From Streptomyces umbrinus (GTDB taxonomy: Bacteria > Actinomycetota > Actinomycetes > Streptomycetales > Streptomycetaceae), in assembly GCF_030817415.1 (NCBI RefSeq), contig NZ_JAUSZI010000002.1:3348001-3412000 (forward strand): DNA of 64,000 nucleotides, read 5' to 3'. Within the stretch, counting starts at the first letter, position 1, and each line of letters opens with the position of its first letter. The notes beneath the pieces are model-generated. The model was not told where the DNA came from. It did no database searches and saw nothing but the letters and a program-made list of their open reading frames with translations. Below are positions 8,121 through 16,645 of this stretch, piece after piece. The translations under genes were made by a program, and so were the position numbers.

Positions 8121-8924
8121 GTGAGCAGCGACCAGACGACCGCCTCCGGCGCCGACGCAGGGGACGCCCCGCAGGACTCCCCGGACGGCACCCCGCAGGA
8201 CAGCCCCTTCCGGGACGAGCGGACCGCCCGCGACGAGGCGCCGCAGTACGTGCTGCCCCTGGTCGTCCGCATCGAGCGGAACGAACCTCCGGGGCGTACG
8301 GACGCGCTGGAGACCGCGGCCCGTGCCGTCCTGGTGATGCTCAGCGACGAACGGTCGCTGGGTGACGGGGAGTGGGCGCAGGCGATGCGGGACTGGCAGG
8401 ACGCCCGGATCCGCAAGGTCGTCCGGCGGGCGCGCGGCGCCGAGTGGCGGCGGGCCGAGGCGCTGCCCGGCATCACCGTCACCGGGAAGTCGGCCGAGGT
8501 CCGGGTCTTCCCGCCGGTCCCGCTCGACGGCTGGCCCAAGGACCTGGCACGTCTCCAGGTCTCCGGCACCGACCTGGACGACCCGGAGCCGCCGGCAGAC
8601 GCCGACCCGGCGGCGCCCGTGCTCTGGATGAACCCGGACCTGGACATGTCGGCCGGCAAGTCGATGGCCCAGGCGGGCCACGGCGCCCAACTGGCCTGGT
8701 GGGAGCTGTCGGACGAGGACCGCACGGCCTGGCGCGAGGCGGGCTTCCCCCTCACGGTCCGTACTGCCGCCCCCGCCCGCTGGGCCGAACTCACCACGAG
8801 CGGGCTGCCGCTGGTGCGCGACGCTGGCTTCACGGAGATCGCGCCGGGGACAACGGTCGCCGTCGAGGGATACGACCGCGTCGGCGCCCTCCGGCCGGAC
8901 CACGTGCGTCGGTCGGCCGACTAG
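8121..8924 (+). CDS. PTH2-type peptidyl-tRNA hydrolase domain protein
   Basis: The protein has 267 residues. The C-terminal 100 residues read as a peptidyl-tRNA hydrolase II domain: LDMSAGKSMAQAGHGAQL contains the GK, Q and H positions of the family active site, and LPLVRDAGFTEIAPGT corresponds to its last strand-helix. The N-terminal 150 residues are acidic, contain AVLVMLSDERS and QDARIRKV, and resemble no domain I know. The GTG start at 8121 has GGAG four bases upstream, which is tight. Whether it acts on peptidyl-tRNA is not established, since Streptomyces also has the classical Pth. Confidence 0.72.
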   Translation: MSSDQTTASGADAGDAPQDSPDGTPQDSPFRDERTARDEAPQYVLPLVVRIERNEPPGRTDALETAARAVLVMLSDERSLGDGEWAQAMRDWQDARIRKVVRRARGAEWRRAEALPGITVTGKSAEVRVFPPVPLDGWPKDLARLQVSGTDLDDPEPPADADPAAPVLWMNPDLDMSAGKSMAQAGHGAQLAWWELSDEDRTAWREAGFPLTVRTAAPARWAELTTSGLPLVRDAGFTEIAPGTTVAVEGYDRVGALRPDHVRRSAD

Positions 8925-8953
8925 AACACTCGCGTCCCCACGGACAGTAAGGG

Positions 8954-9841
8954 TCAGGTGCGGCGCGCGGCCCACACCGTGCGCTCGGTACGCACGCTGA
9001 GGTCGGTGCGGCGCAGGACGCTGTGCGGGCTGTCGGTGTCGAGGAGTCGGTCGAGAGCGGTCAGGTCCTCGGCCGTCAGGGCCGATGCGGCGCTGCCGTG
9101 CAGGCGGCGCAGACTGCTGAGCGCGTAGCGGCCCACTGCGTCGGTGTGGGGCGGGCCGATGTCGACCGTGATGGTGCGTTCGCCCTCGACCGTGAAACCG
9201 GCTTCCGTCAGCTTGGTTCCCCAGTCGGCGCCGCGGTGGGGTACCTGCTCGGCGTGGTGGTGGTCGAGTGCGGAGTGGCAGCGCTCCTCAAGGCCGGGAG
9301 CCTCTTCCGGGGCCCCGGCGGGCAGGAACCGTGGGAAACCGGCCAGCTCGACGACGGCGAACAGCCCGCCCGGTGCCAGCAGGTCGTGGACCTGGCGGAG
9401 GGTGCGGTCGGGGTCGGACATGTGGTGCATGGAGGCCGATGCCCAGACCAGCTCCGGCGCGCCCAGGTCGGGCCACGCCGACGCGTCGAGGTCGGCCCTC
9501 ACGATGCGCAGACGGTCGGCCGCGCCTGCCTCCTCCTGCGCCCCCTCCGGCGCCCTCCCTCGTGCTTTCTCTTGGAGGCGGTGCAGGTGGGCGGCCGAGG
9601 AATCGACCGCCGTCAGCTCCGCATCGGGAAAGCGCTCCAGCAGAGCCAACGTGCCGGCTCCGGTCCCGCAGCCCAGATCCACCATGCGGCGGAGGCCGGC
9701 CCTCACGGGCAGCCAGGCGGTGATGGACTCGATGTGTTCGGCGAGTACTTCCGCGTCCAGGTCGAGCATCTCCGAGTGGTCGCCTGCGTCGTGCTCGTGC
9801 TCGTGAACATGGCTCGCTGTGTGCGGGGAGGCGTGGTTCAT
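8954..9841 (-). CDS. SAM-dependent methyltransferase with a His-rich N-terminus
   Basis: The protein has 295 residues and a class I Rossmann methyltransferase core: motif I VDLGCGTGAGTLALL, then LTAVDSS for the acidic ribose contact and APELVWASASMHHMSD for motifs II/III. The first 22 residues hold eight histidines (HASPH, HVHEHEHDAGDH), unusual for this family and suggestive of metal binding. No ribosome site precedes the ATG, but TAGCTT lies six bases before it, fitting a -10 hexamer for a leaderless transcript. Substrate unknown. Confidence 0.85.
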   Translation of the reverse strand: MNHASPHTASHVHEHEHDAGDHSEMLDLDAEVLAEHIESITAWLPVRAGLRRMVDLGCGTGAGTLALLERFPDAELTAVDSSAAHLHRLQEKARGRAPEGAQEEAGAADRLRIVRADLDASAWPDLGAPELVWASASMHHMSDPDRTLRQVHDLLAPGGLFAVVELAGFPRFLPAGAPEEAPGLEERCHSALDHHHAEQVPHRGADWGTKLTEAGFTVEGERTITVDIGPPHTDAVGRYALSSLRRLHGSAASALTAEDLTALDRLLDTDSPHSVLRRTDLSVRTERTVWAARRT

Positions 9842-9933
9842 GCGCCCAAGCTAGGCGGGCCGTTCGCGTCCGACCTGGTGGCTTCCGGAATGCGCAAGAC
9901 GATGACCGGCTGAGCTGCGGGACACGCAAGCGG

Positions 9934-10554
9934 TCACGGCGACGCAGACGGTGGCTGAGACGGGCGGTCCGCCTTCTCCGCATCGTCGCGGCGCTGGTGG
10001 CCGCGGCGGGCGTCGCGGTCGAAGATGCCGAGGATCTCGCACGGTCCGCCCTCGGCACCGATGGCGTGCGGAAGCATCGTGGTGAACTCCGCCGCCTGGT
10101 TGGTCTCGATCCGCAGGCGCCGGTTGCCCAGGAGCAGGATCGCGGTGCCGGAGAGGACGACGAGCCATTCGCGGCCCGGGTGGGCGCGCATCCGCGCGGG
10201 ATTGTCGGGCGGCGGGTCTGTCATGCGCTGGCGTACGACGGTCATGCCGGGCTCCGCCTTGATGGGCCAGCGCATCAGCCCGTGGGTCGCGTCGATCATC
10301 GGGTTGGAGATGACGTCGTCCGTGGCGGTCTCGACCAGTTGGTCCAGGGAGGTGTCGAGGGCACGGGCCAGGGTGACGAGCTGGTCCAGGGCCAGGCGGC
10401 GCTGACCGGTCTCGATGCGGCTGAGCGTGGACTGGCTGACCTGGGCGCGGGTGGCCAGCTCCTCCAGGGACCAGCCCTGGGCCACGCGCAGGGCACGGAT
10501 GCGTTTGCGTACCAGGCTGTCCAGCTCGCCATTGTCTTGCGTCATAGGCAACAT
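9934..10554 (-). CDS. XRE-family regulator with C-terminal cupin domain
   Basis: The protein has about 206 residues. Residues 12-70 form a Cro/C1 helix-turn-helix (GWSLEELATRAQVSQSTLSR), and the rest is a small cupin sensor (HPGREWLVVLSGTAILLLG). This architecture usually senses a small ligand and controls a neighbouring gene. It diverges from an MFS transporter 148 nt away, which is the likely target. Two ATGs (10554 and 10545) are possible and neither has a ribosome site, so it may be leaderless. The last 25 residues are charged and low in complexity. Confidence 0.85.
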   Translation of the reverse strand: MLPMTQDNGELDSLVRKRIRALRVAQGWSLEELATRAQVSQSTLSRIETGQRRLALDQLVTLARALDTSLDQLVETATDDVISNPMIDATHGLMRWPIKAEPGMTVVRQRMTDPPPDNPARMRAHPGREWLVVLSGTAILLLGNRRLRIETNQAAEFTTMLPHAIGAEGGPCEILGIFDRDARRGHQRRDDAEKADRPSQPPSASP

Positions 10555-10701
10555 CGTATGCCCGCGCGGCAAGAAGCGCTTAGCGTCGTTCCTGTCCGGC
10601 CCCGCAGTCCGCAAGGACTGGGCCCACCCCTGTCACCCATCACCCTTGGCGCTCCGGCGCCGATGTCCGCATGCCCTCCTGAGAGGAATCCCGAGGAATC
10701 C

Positions 10702-12312
10702 ATGAGTACGAACCAGGCTCCAGAAGAGAGCCCCGAGCCGAGCGGCGTCGGCGCCCCGGGCGAAGGCGTCCCGGACGCGCGCCAGCGTCGCACGATCCTG
10801 ATCGCCGTCTGTGTCGCGCTGATGGCCGTCATCGCGTCGGTGTCCGGGCTCAACGTGGCCCAGCCCGACCTCGCCGTCGCCTTCGACGCCTCCCAGAGCA
10901 CGGTCCTGTGGATCATCAACATCTACACGCTGAGCCTGGCCGCGCTCCTGTTGCCGCTGGGCGCGATCGGCGACCGCTTCGGCCGCAAGCCCATGCTGCT
11001 CACCGGCCTGACCGTCTTCGGCGTCGCCAGTGCGGTGGCGGGTCTGGCCCCGTCGACCGAGGTCATGCTCGCCGCTCGGCTGCTGAGCGGAGTGGGCGCG
11101 GCGATGATCATGCCCATCACCCTCGCCGTCATCACCTCGACCTTTCCCAAGGAGGAACGGGGACGGGCGATCGGGGTGTGGACCGGTGTGGCCGGCGGTG
11201 GCGGCGTCCTGGGCATGTTCCTCTCGGCCGCCCTGGTCGACGCGGTGAGCTGGCGGTGGCTGTTCGTCCTGCCCATCGCACTCGTCGTGGTCGCCCTCGC
11301 CATGACACTGCGGTCCGTCCCCAACTCCCGCGAGAGGTCCGGGCACGCCTTCGACACCGTCGGCGCGCTGACGTCCGTCGTCGCGGTGGTCGGGCTCATC
11401 TTCGTCCTCCAGGAAGGTCCCGAACGTGGCTGGACCGCCCTGGCGACCCTGATCGGCCTGGTCGTCGGCGTCATCGCCGCCATCGGCTTCGTAACCTGGG
11501 AACTGCGCCGTCGGGACGCCGCGCTTCTGGACGTACGTCTGTTCCGTGAGCGTGGTCTGGCCGGGGGCTCGGTCACGCTTCTGGTGGTCTTCGGGGTCCA
11601 GGCGGGCATCTTCGTGGTCCTCTTCCCGTTCTTCCAGGCCGTCCTCGGCTGGTCGGGGCTGCTGTCCACCCTGGCGCTGATGCCCATGGCCGTCATGATG
11701 ATGATGGCCTCCGGGCTCGCCCCGCGGCTGGCCGCGCGTGTCGGCCCCCGGGCGACCATGGCCACCGGCATCCTCCTGGCCGGTGCGGGTCTGGCGCTCA
11801 TGGCCGCCGTCGTCTCCGTCGACGGCGGTTACCTGTCCGTCCTACCCGGGATGCTCGCCATGGGCATCGGCATGGGGCTGTCGATGACGCCCTCCACCGA
11901 GGCCATCACCAGTGCCCTCCCGCGGGAACGCCAGGGCGTCGCGTCCGCGCTCAACGACGTCACCCGCGAGTTCGGCACCGCGCTCGGCGTCGCCCTGCTC
12001 GGAGCTCTCCTGTCCGCCGGCTACCGGGGCGCCATCGACTCCCGGCTCGCCGGCGTTCCCGAGGGCCCGGCCGACACCGCGCGCGAAGGTGTCGCCAACG
12101 CGCTCGACGCCGCGCCCCAGGCCGGCGCCCATGCGCGGTCGCTGGTGCGCGCCGCCCAGGAGTCGTTCGTCGACGGCTGGCAGAACGCCATGTGGGCAGG
12201 CGTCGCCGTCATGGCCGCCCTCTTCGTCTACGTCCTCGCCCGAGGGCCTCAGCAGCCCACGGGCGCACCGGCGAGCCGGCCGGAACCGGCGGCCGACGCG
12301 ATCGCTCCGTAA
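10702..12312 (+). CDS. MFS drug-efflux transporter (EmrB/QacA, 14-TM type)
   Basis: The protein has 536 residues. A 35-residue hydrophilic N-terminus is followed by about 14 membrane segments. Family landmarks are GLNVAQPDLAVAF in TM1, IINIYTLSLAALLLPLGAIG then DRFGRKP (motif A) after TM2, and LLSGVGAAMIMPITLAVI (motif C-like). It should export a cationic or amphipathic compound by proton antiport; the substrate is not predictable. It is divergent from the XRE-cupin regulator, its probable controller. The ATG at 10702 was chosen after the GAGGAATCC ribosome site. Confidence 0.88.
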   Translation: MSTNQAPEESPEPSGVGAPGEGVPDARQRRTILIAVCVALMAVIASVSGLNVAQPDLAVAFDASQSTVLWIINIYTLSLAALLLPLGAIGDRFGRKPMLLTGLTVFGVASAVAGLAPSTEVMLAARLLSGVGAAMIMPITLAVITSTFPKEERGRAIGVWTGVAGGGGVLGMFLSAALVDAVSWRWLFVLPIALVVVALAMTLRSVPNSRERSGHAFDTVGALTSVVAVVGLIFVLQEGPERGWTALATLIGLVVGVIAAIGFVTWELRRRDAALLDVRLFRERGLAGGSVTLLVVFGVQAGIFVVLFPFFQAVLGWSGLLSTLALMPMAVMMMMASGLAPRLAARVGPRATMATGILLAGAGLALMAAVVSVDGGYLSVLPGMLAMGIGMGLSMTPSTEAITSALPRERQGVASALNDVTREFGTALGVALLGALLSAGYRGAIDSRLAGVPEGPADTAREGVANALDAAPQAGAHARSLVRAAQESFVDGWQNAMWAGVAVMAALFVYVLARGPQQPTGAPASRPEPAADAIAP

Positions 12313-12337
12313 CCCCCGACCACCACGAGAAGCCCGC

Positions 12338-13177
12338 TCACGGTGCCGACTGGATGTCCCCCCGCGTCGAGGAAGCGATGGTGTCGCGGTGCGCGAAGTC
12401 GCCCGGGGGGATGCCCGGGTGGTGTCCGAGCCGGGCCGGCTGCGCGGTGGCCGAGGGGTCGAGGGTGAGCCGGGAGACGATGCGGTAGCGGTCGCCGCGG
12501 TAGATCGAGTGGACGTATTCGACGGGCTGCCCCGTGGTGTCCGAGGTGAGCCGCTCGAAGAGCAGCGCCGGGGACAGCTCGGGAACGTCGAGCAGTTCGG
12601 CCTCGGCCCGGGTGACGACGGTCGGCTCGATCGCCTGCACGGCCTCCTGGACGTACACGCCGTGCTGTTCGCGCAGGTGCTCGTACAGGTCGCCGGCCTC
12701 CAGTTCCTCGGCGGAGAGGGTGGGGACCAGGTCGGCCCTGATGTGCAGATGCTCGATGGCCATCGGGGCGCCGTCGACCAGGCGCAGCCGTGCCACGTAC
12801 ACGATCTCGGCGGCGGGTGAGATGCGCAGTTTGCGGCCCACGCGGGCGCCTGCCGCGAAGGTGGTGAACTCCAGGAGGCGGCTCGACCAGGCCCCGGACG
12901 CCTGGGGCGCCGTCATGGTCTGCTGGCCGGAGACGAGTTCCTGGGTGATCTTCTCGGGCGCCACGAACATGCCGCGGCCGTGTTCCCGCACCAGGAGTCC
13001 CGCGGCGACGAGCTCGTCGACCGCCGCGCGCAGGGTCGGACGGGACACGCCGAGGCGGGCACAGAGGGCTCGCTCGGAGGGGATCGCGTCACCCGGGCTG
13101 CGCGACTCGACGAGATCGAGGATGAAGTCGCGGACCCGCTCCCGCTTGAGCACCGCGCCTGGTGCGTCTTCCTTCAT
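12338..13177 (-). CDS. GntR-family (HutC/DasR subfamily) regulator
   Basis: The protein has 279 residues. The N-terminal winged helix has the GntR pattern GDAIPSERALCARLGVSRPT followed by LRAAVDELVAAG. The C-terminal UTRA ligand domain ends with VEYVHSIYRGDRYR, the hallmark of the HutC/DasR group. It faces a DasABC-like sugar transporter and hexosaminidase, so it most likely senses an amino-sugar phosphate or oligosaccharide and represses them. It is not DasR itself: its helix-turn-helix differs clearly from the DasR sequence I remember. A GAGGGGG site sits six bases before the ATG at 13177. It converges with the MFS gene, leaving only 25 nt. Confidence 0.88.
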   Translation of the reverse strand: MKEDAPGAVLKRERVRDFILDLVESRSPGDAIPSERALCARLGVSRPTLRAAVDELVAAGLLVREHGRGMFVAPEKITQELVSGQQTMTAPQASGAWSSRLLEFTTFAAGARVGRKLRISPAAEIVYVARLRLVDGAPMAIEHLHIRADLVPTLSAEELEAGDLYEHLREQHGVYVQEAVQAIEPTVVTRAEAELLDVPELSPALLFERLTSDTTGQPVEYVHSIYRGDRYRIVSRLTLDPSATAQPARLGHHPGIPPGDFAHRDTIASSTRGDIQSAP

Positions 13178-13215
13178 GCCGTGCCCCCTCATGCGCGCCA
13201 GCCGCTTTACCAGTT

Positions 13216-13226
13216 GACCAGTGGTC
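13216..13226. promoter_or_regulatory. GACCAGTGGTC palindrome, candidate GntR operator
   Basis: An 11-bp perfect palindrome lies between the GntR gene and the transporter, about 40 nt upstream of the GntR start. It contains the TGGTC half site shared with the other candidate sites in this intergenic region (13344-13358, and CCAGTG-5 nt-CACTGG at 13387-13403). Confidence 0.5.
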
Positions 13227-13343
13227 GCGCGCAACTGCCCTCCTGGTGGGGCGAAGTGTAACCGCTGCCGAACGGTGATCGCCCAGGCCCTGACCGGCTC
13301 AGGTGTCAAAAACCCAGCGGGCGCGGGGGGTTGACGCCACTGA

Positions 13344-13358
13344 TTGGTCTATGCCAGT
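13344..13358. promoter_or_regulatory. dre-like operator upstream of the sugar-binding protein gene
   Basis: TGGTCTATGCCA here matches 10 of 12 positions of the DasR-responsive element TGGTCTAGACCA (consensus from memory). It lies 80 nt upstream of the transporter start and just downstream of a TTGACG that could be a -35 box, so binding would block transcription. It may bind the adjacent GntR protein, DasR, or both. Confidence 0.5.
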
Positions 13359-13438
13359 TTCATCCCCGCATCAAGAGGTGAGCTGTCCAGTGGGCTTCAC
13401 TGGTCAGGTGGTTGGGTCATGTCCTCCAGAGGTGAACC

Positions 13439-14707
13439 GTGAAGCTCCGCTTGTTTGCCGGTGTGTCCGTGCTTGTGATGACCGCCGGGCTGAGTGCCTG
13501 CAGCAGTTCCTCCGACGACTCCGACGGCAGTTCCGGCGGGAGCACCACCATCGACGTCTGGCTGATGCGCGACAGCGTCTCGGCCGAGTTCCAGAGGGAC
13601 TTCGTCAAGGGCTTCGAGGCCGCTCACCCGGACATCAAGGCCAAGGTGCAGATCCAGGAGTGGGACGGGATCGGCGAGAAGGTCACGGCGGCCCTCGCCA
13701 GCGGTGACGCACCGGACGTGATCGAGACCGGCAACACCCAGGTCGCCCAGTTCGCGCAGAGCGGTGGCCTGCTCGACCTCAGCGACAAGGTCGACGAACT
13801 CGGGGGCAAGGACTGGCTCAAGGGTCTCGCCGAGCCCGGCGCCTACGAGGGCAAGCAGTACGGCATCCCGTACTACGCCGCCAACCGCGTCGTCATCCAC
13901 CGCACCGACCTCTTCAAGGAGGCGGGCGTCGACCCGGCCGCGATCAAGACCCGCGACCAGTGGATCGCCGCCACCAGGAAGCTCAACTCCGGTGACACAC
14001 AGGGCATCTATCTGCCCGGTCAGATGTGGTACGCCCTCGCGGGCTTCGTCTGGGACGAGGGCGGCGACCTCGCCACCGAGTCGGGCGGCAAGTGGCAGGG
14101 CGACCTCGACACCCCCGAGGCGATCCGCGGCATGGAGTTCTACGAGAAGCTCCAGGCACTCGGCAAGGGCCCCAAGGACTCCGACGAGGACAGCCCTCCG
14201 CAGGCGGACGTCATGGCCAAGGGGAAGGTCGCCCAGGTCATCTCGACTCCCGGCGGCGCCAACGTCATCATCGAGAACAACCCCCGGCTGAAGGGCAAGC
14301 TCGGCTTCTTCCCGATCCCGGGCAAGACCGCCGACACACCAGGCGCAGTGTTCACCGGCGGCTCCGACCTCGTCATCCCGACGGCCTCCGCCAAGCAGGA
14401 CGCGGCCTACACGTTCATCAAGGAACTCACCGGCGACGCCTGGCAGAAGAAGCTCGCCGTCGCCATGAGCTACGTCCCGAACAAGACCACCCTGGCCTCC
14501 GCGGTCGCCTCCGACCCGGGCGCCTCGGCCATGGCGGTCGGCGCCGCCGAAGGCCATGCCACACCCAACACACCGGGCTGGGCCGCCGTCGAGGCCAAGA
14601 ACCCGATCAAGGACTACATGACGGCCGTTCTCACCGGCGGCGACGCCAGGAAGGAAGCCGCCACCGCGTCCGACGCCATCACCACGGCGATGAACTCCGG
14701 CTCCTGA
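13439..14707 (+). CDS. sugar ABC transporter substrate-binding lipoprotein (DasA/NgcE-like)
   Basis: The protein has 422 residues. The N-terminus is a lipoprotein signal ending in LSAC, with Cys21 as the lipidated residue, followed by a Ser/Asp-rich tether. The body belongs to the family-1 solute-binding proteins. IQEWDGIGEKVTAALASG, DVIETGNTQVAQFA and IYLPGQMWYALAG resemble the chitobiose/GlcNAc binding proteins DasA and NgcE of Streptomyces as I remember them. The downstream hexosaminidase supports an N-acetylglucosamine-containing ligand (inference). The GTG start has AGAGGTGA upstream. It is the first gene of a five-gene same-strand run. Confidence 0.87.
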   Translation: MKLRLFAGVSVLVMTAGLSACSSSSDDSDGSSGGSTTIDVWLMRDSVSAEFQRDFVKGFEAAHPDIKAKVQIQEWDGIGEKVTAALASGDAPDVIETGNTQVAQFAQSGGLLDLSDKVDELGGKDWLKGLAEPGAYEGKQYGIPYYAANRVVIHRTDLFKEAGVDPAAIKTRDQWIAATRKLNSGDTQGIYLPGQMWYALAGFVWDEGGDLATESGGKWQGDLDTPEAIRGMEFYEKLQALGKGPKDSDEDSPPQADVMAKGKVAQVISTPGGANVIIENNPRLKGKLGFFPIPGKTADTPGAVFTGGSDLVIPTASAKQDAAYTFIKELTGDAWQKKLAVAMSYVPNKTTLASAVASDPGASAMAVGAAEGHATPNTPGWAAVEAKNPIKDYMTAVLTGGDARKEAATASDAITTAMNSGS

Positions 14708-14751
14708 CCGCCAACGCGGCGGAACCGCCAACGCACCGGAGGAAGAGTGCC

Positions 14752-15741
14752 GTGTCGGCCGTCCGAGAGCAGACCGCGCCCCACCCCCCACCGAGCACCC
14801 CCCGGCCCCGGCGCACCACCGGCCCAGGACGGCGCGGCCCGTCGCAGGACGGCGGCCGCGGGATCTGGCCGTACGTCCTGATCGCACCCGCCGTCCTCGG
14901 CACGCTCTACCTGCTCGTCTATCCCCTGGTCCGCGCCGTCGTGATCTCGCTGCAGGACTTCGGGCTGCGTCAACTCATCCTGGGCGACGCGCGTTTCGTC
15001 GGGCTCAAGAACTACGAGACGCTGCTCGGCGACAGCCGCTTCTGGGAGGTCGTGCGCCGCACGTTCCTCTTCATGGCGGTCAACGTCGTACTGATCATGG
15101 TGCTGTCCACGCTGGTGGCGCTGATGATCGAGCGGCTCGGCCGGTTCGGCCGGATCGCGGTCCTCAGCGCGCTGGTGCTGACCTGGGCGATGCCCGTCAT
15201 CGCGGCGACCACCGTCTTCCAGTGGCTGTTCCACTCGGAGTTCGGCATCGTCAACGCGGTCCTGACGGACCTGGGGTTCGAGTCCTTCGACCGTTACCCC
15301 TGGTTCGCGCACGGACCTGCCGCCTTCGCCATCCTCGTCGCCCTCATCGTGTGGCAGTCCGTGCCGTTCGCGGCGATCACCCTCTACTCGGCCCTCACCA
15401 CCGTCCCCACCGAGCTGTACGAGTCGGCGCGGCTCGACGGGGCGTCGGGGCCGCGGATCTTCCGCTCCATCACTTTTCCGATCGTCCGGCCGATCTTCAT
15501 GCTCGTGCTCTCGCTCGAAGTGATCTGGACCTTCAAGGCGTTCGTCCAGATCTGGGTGATGACCAACGGCGGGCCCGGCGACGCGACCACGATCCTGCCC
15601 GTGTACGCGGTGCAGACCGCCCTGTCGAGCCAGCGCTACGACCTCGGATCGGCGGCCTCCATGGTCACCGTCGTGCTGATGTCGGGCGTCCTCGTCCTCT
15701 ACTTCCGCCAGATGTTCCGCCAGGAGGACGAGCTCTCATGA
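14752..15741 (+). CDS. sugar ABC transporter permease (MalF/DasB type)
   Basis: The protein has 329 residues. A Pro/Arg-rich cytoplasmic N-terminus of about 45 residues is followed by six membrane segments. The EAA loop reads YESARLDGASGPRIFRSITF and contacts the ATPase. No ATPase gene is present in the cluster, as is normal in Streptomyces, where the shared ATPase MsiK serves many sugar importers (established for Das and cellobiose systems). The GTG at 14752 follows GGAGGAAG by nine bases. The stop overlaps the next start as ATGA. Confidence 0.88.
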   Translation: MSAVREQTAPHPPPSTPRPRRTTGPGRRGPSQDGGRGIWPYVLIAPAVLGTLYLLVYPLVRAVVISLQDFGLRQLILGDARFVGLKNYETLLGDSRFWEVVRRTFLFMAVNVVLIMVLSTLVALMIERLGRFGRIAVLSALVLTWAMPVIAATTVFQWLFHSEFGIVNAVLTDLGFESFDRYPWFAHGPAAFAILVALIVWQSVPFAAITLYSALTTVPTELYESARLDGASGPRIFRSITFPIVRPIFMLVLSLEVIWTFKAFVQIWVMTNGGPGDATTILPVYAVQTALSSQRYDLGSAASMVTVVLMSGVLVLYFRQMFRQEDELS

Positions 15742-16580
15742 GCACCACCACCCGGCTCCGCCTCCGCCGACTGCCCCTGAACGCCGCCGCCGTGGTCACG
15801 GTCGTGGTGTGCCTGTTCCCGGTCTACTGGATGGTCGTCACCGCGTTCACCCCGAGCCGCGACATCCAGTCCGACAACCCCCGGCTCCTGCCGGAGAGTT
15901 GGACGCTCGACCACTTCCGCACGGCCGTCGGCGCCGACGGCTTCGGTCTGTTCTGGCGCAACAGCATCCTCGTCACACTGAGCGCCGTCGCGCTCGCCCT
16001 CGTCATCGCGCTCGGCGCCGCCTACGCGGTCGCCCGGATGAGGTGGAGGGGGCGCCGGCAGTTCGTTCTCATGGTCTTCATCGCCCAGATGGCGCCCTGG
16101 GAGTCGCTGATCATCCCGGTCTACATCATCTCCCGGGACACCGACATGCTCGACCGGCTGCCGACCCTGACCCTCGTCTACTTCATGATGACGCTGCCGT
16201 TCACCCTCATCGTCCTGCGCGGCTTCATCGACACCATCCCCCCGGAGCTGGAGGAGTCGGCCCAGGTCGACGGCTGCACCCGGCTCGGCGCCTTCCGGCA
16301 CATCGCGTTCCCGCTCCTCGCCCCGGGCCTGATGGCCACCTCGCTGTTCGGCTACATCACCGCCTGGAACGAGTTCACGTACGCCAACTTCCTGATCATC
16401 AAGCAGCAGGACAACCGCACGCTGCCCGTGTGGCTGTCCTCGTTCCAGAACGTGTTCGGCACCGACTGGGGCGCCACCATGGCCGCCTCGACCCTCTTCG
16501 CCGCCCCGGCACTCGTGGTGTTCCTGGTGCTCCAGCGCCATGTCACCTCGGGCTTCGCCGCCGGCGCGGTCAAGGGCTGA
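15738..16580 (+). CDS. sugar ABC transporter permease (MalG/DasC type)
   Basis: The protein has 280 residues and six membrane segments. The EAA loop is EESAQVDGCTRLGAFRHIAF, followed by FGYITAWNEFTYANF, characteristic of MalG-type subunits, which end in a short cytoplasmic tail (here GFAAGAVKG). It overlaps the preceding permease by four bases, so the two are translated together. Together with the upstream lipoprotein it forms a complete importer except for the shared ATPase. Confidence 0.9.
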   Translation: MSTTTRLRLRRLPLNAAAVVTVVVCLFPVYWMVVTAFTPSRDIQSDNPRLLPESWTLDHFRTAVGADGFGLFWRNSILVTLSAVALALVIALGAAYAVARMRWRGRRQFVLMVFIAQMAPWESLIIPVYIISRDTDMLDRLPTLTLVYFMMTLPFTLIVLRGFIDTIPPELEESAQVDGCTRLGAFRHIAFPLLAPGLMATSLFGYITAWNEFTYANFLIIKQQDNRTLPVWLSSFQNVFGTDWGATMAASTLFAAPALVVFLVLQRHVTSGFAAGAVKG

Positions 16581-16645
16581 CCCCGCGCACTCCCCCAGCA
16601 CACTCCCCCCGCAGTCCCCCGCGAGCTTCGTTCCGGAGGCGATCC

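Noticed and set aside
12338..13177. Calling the GntR gene dasR
   Set aside because: Its helix-turn-helix and N-terminus differ from the DasR sequence I remember. Only subfamily and neighbourhood agree.
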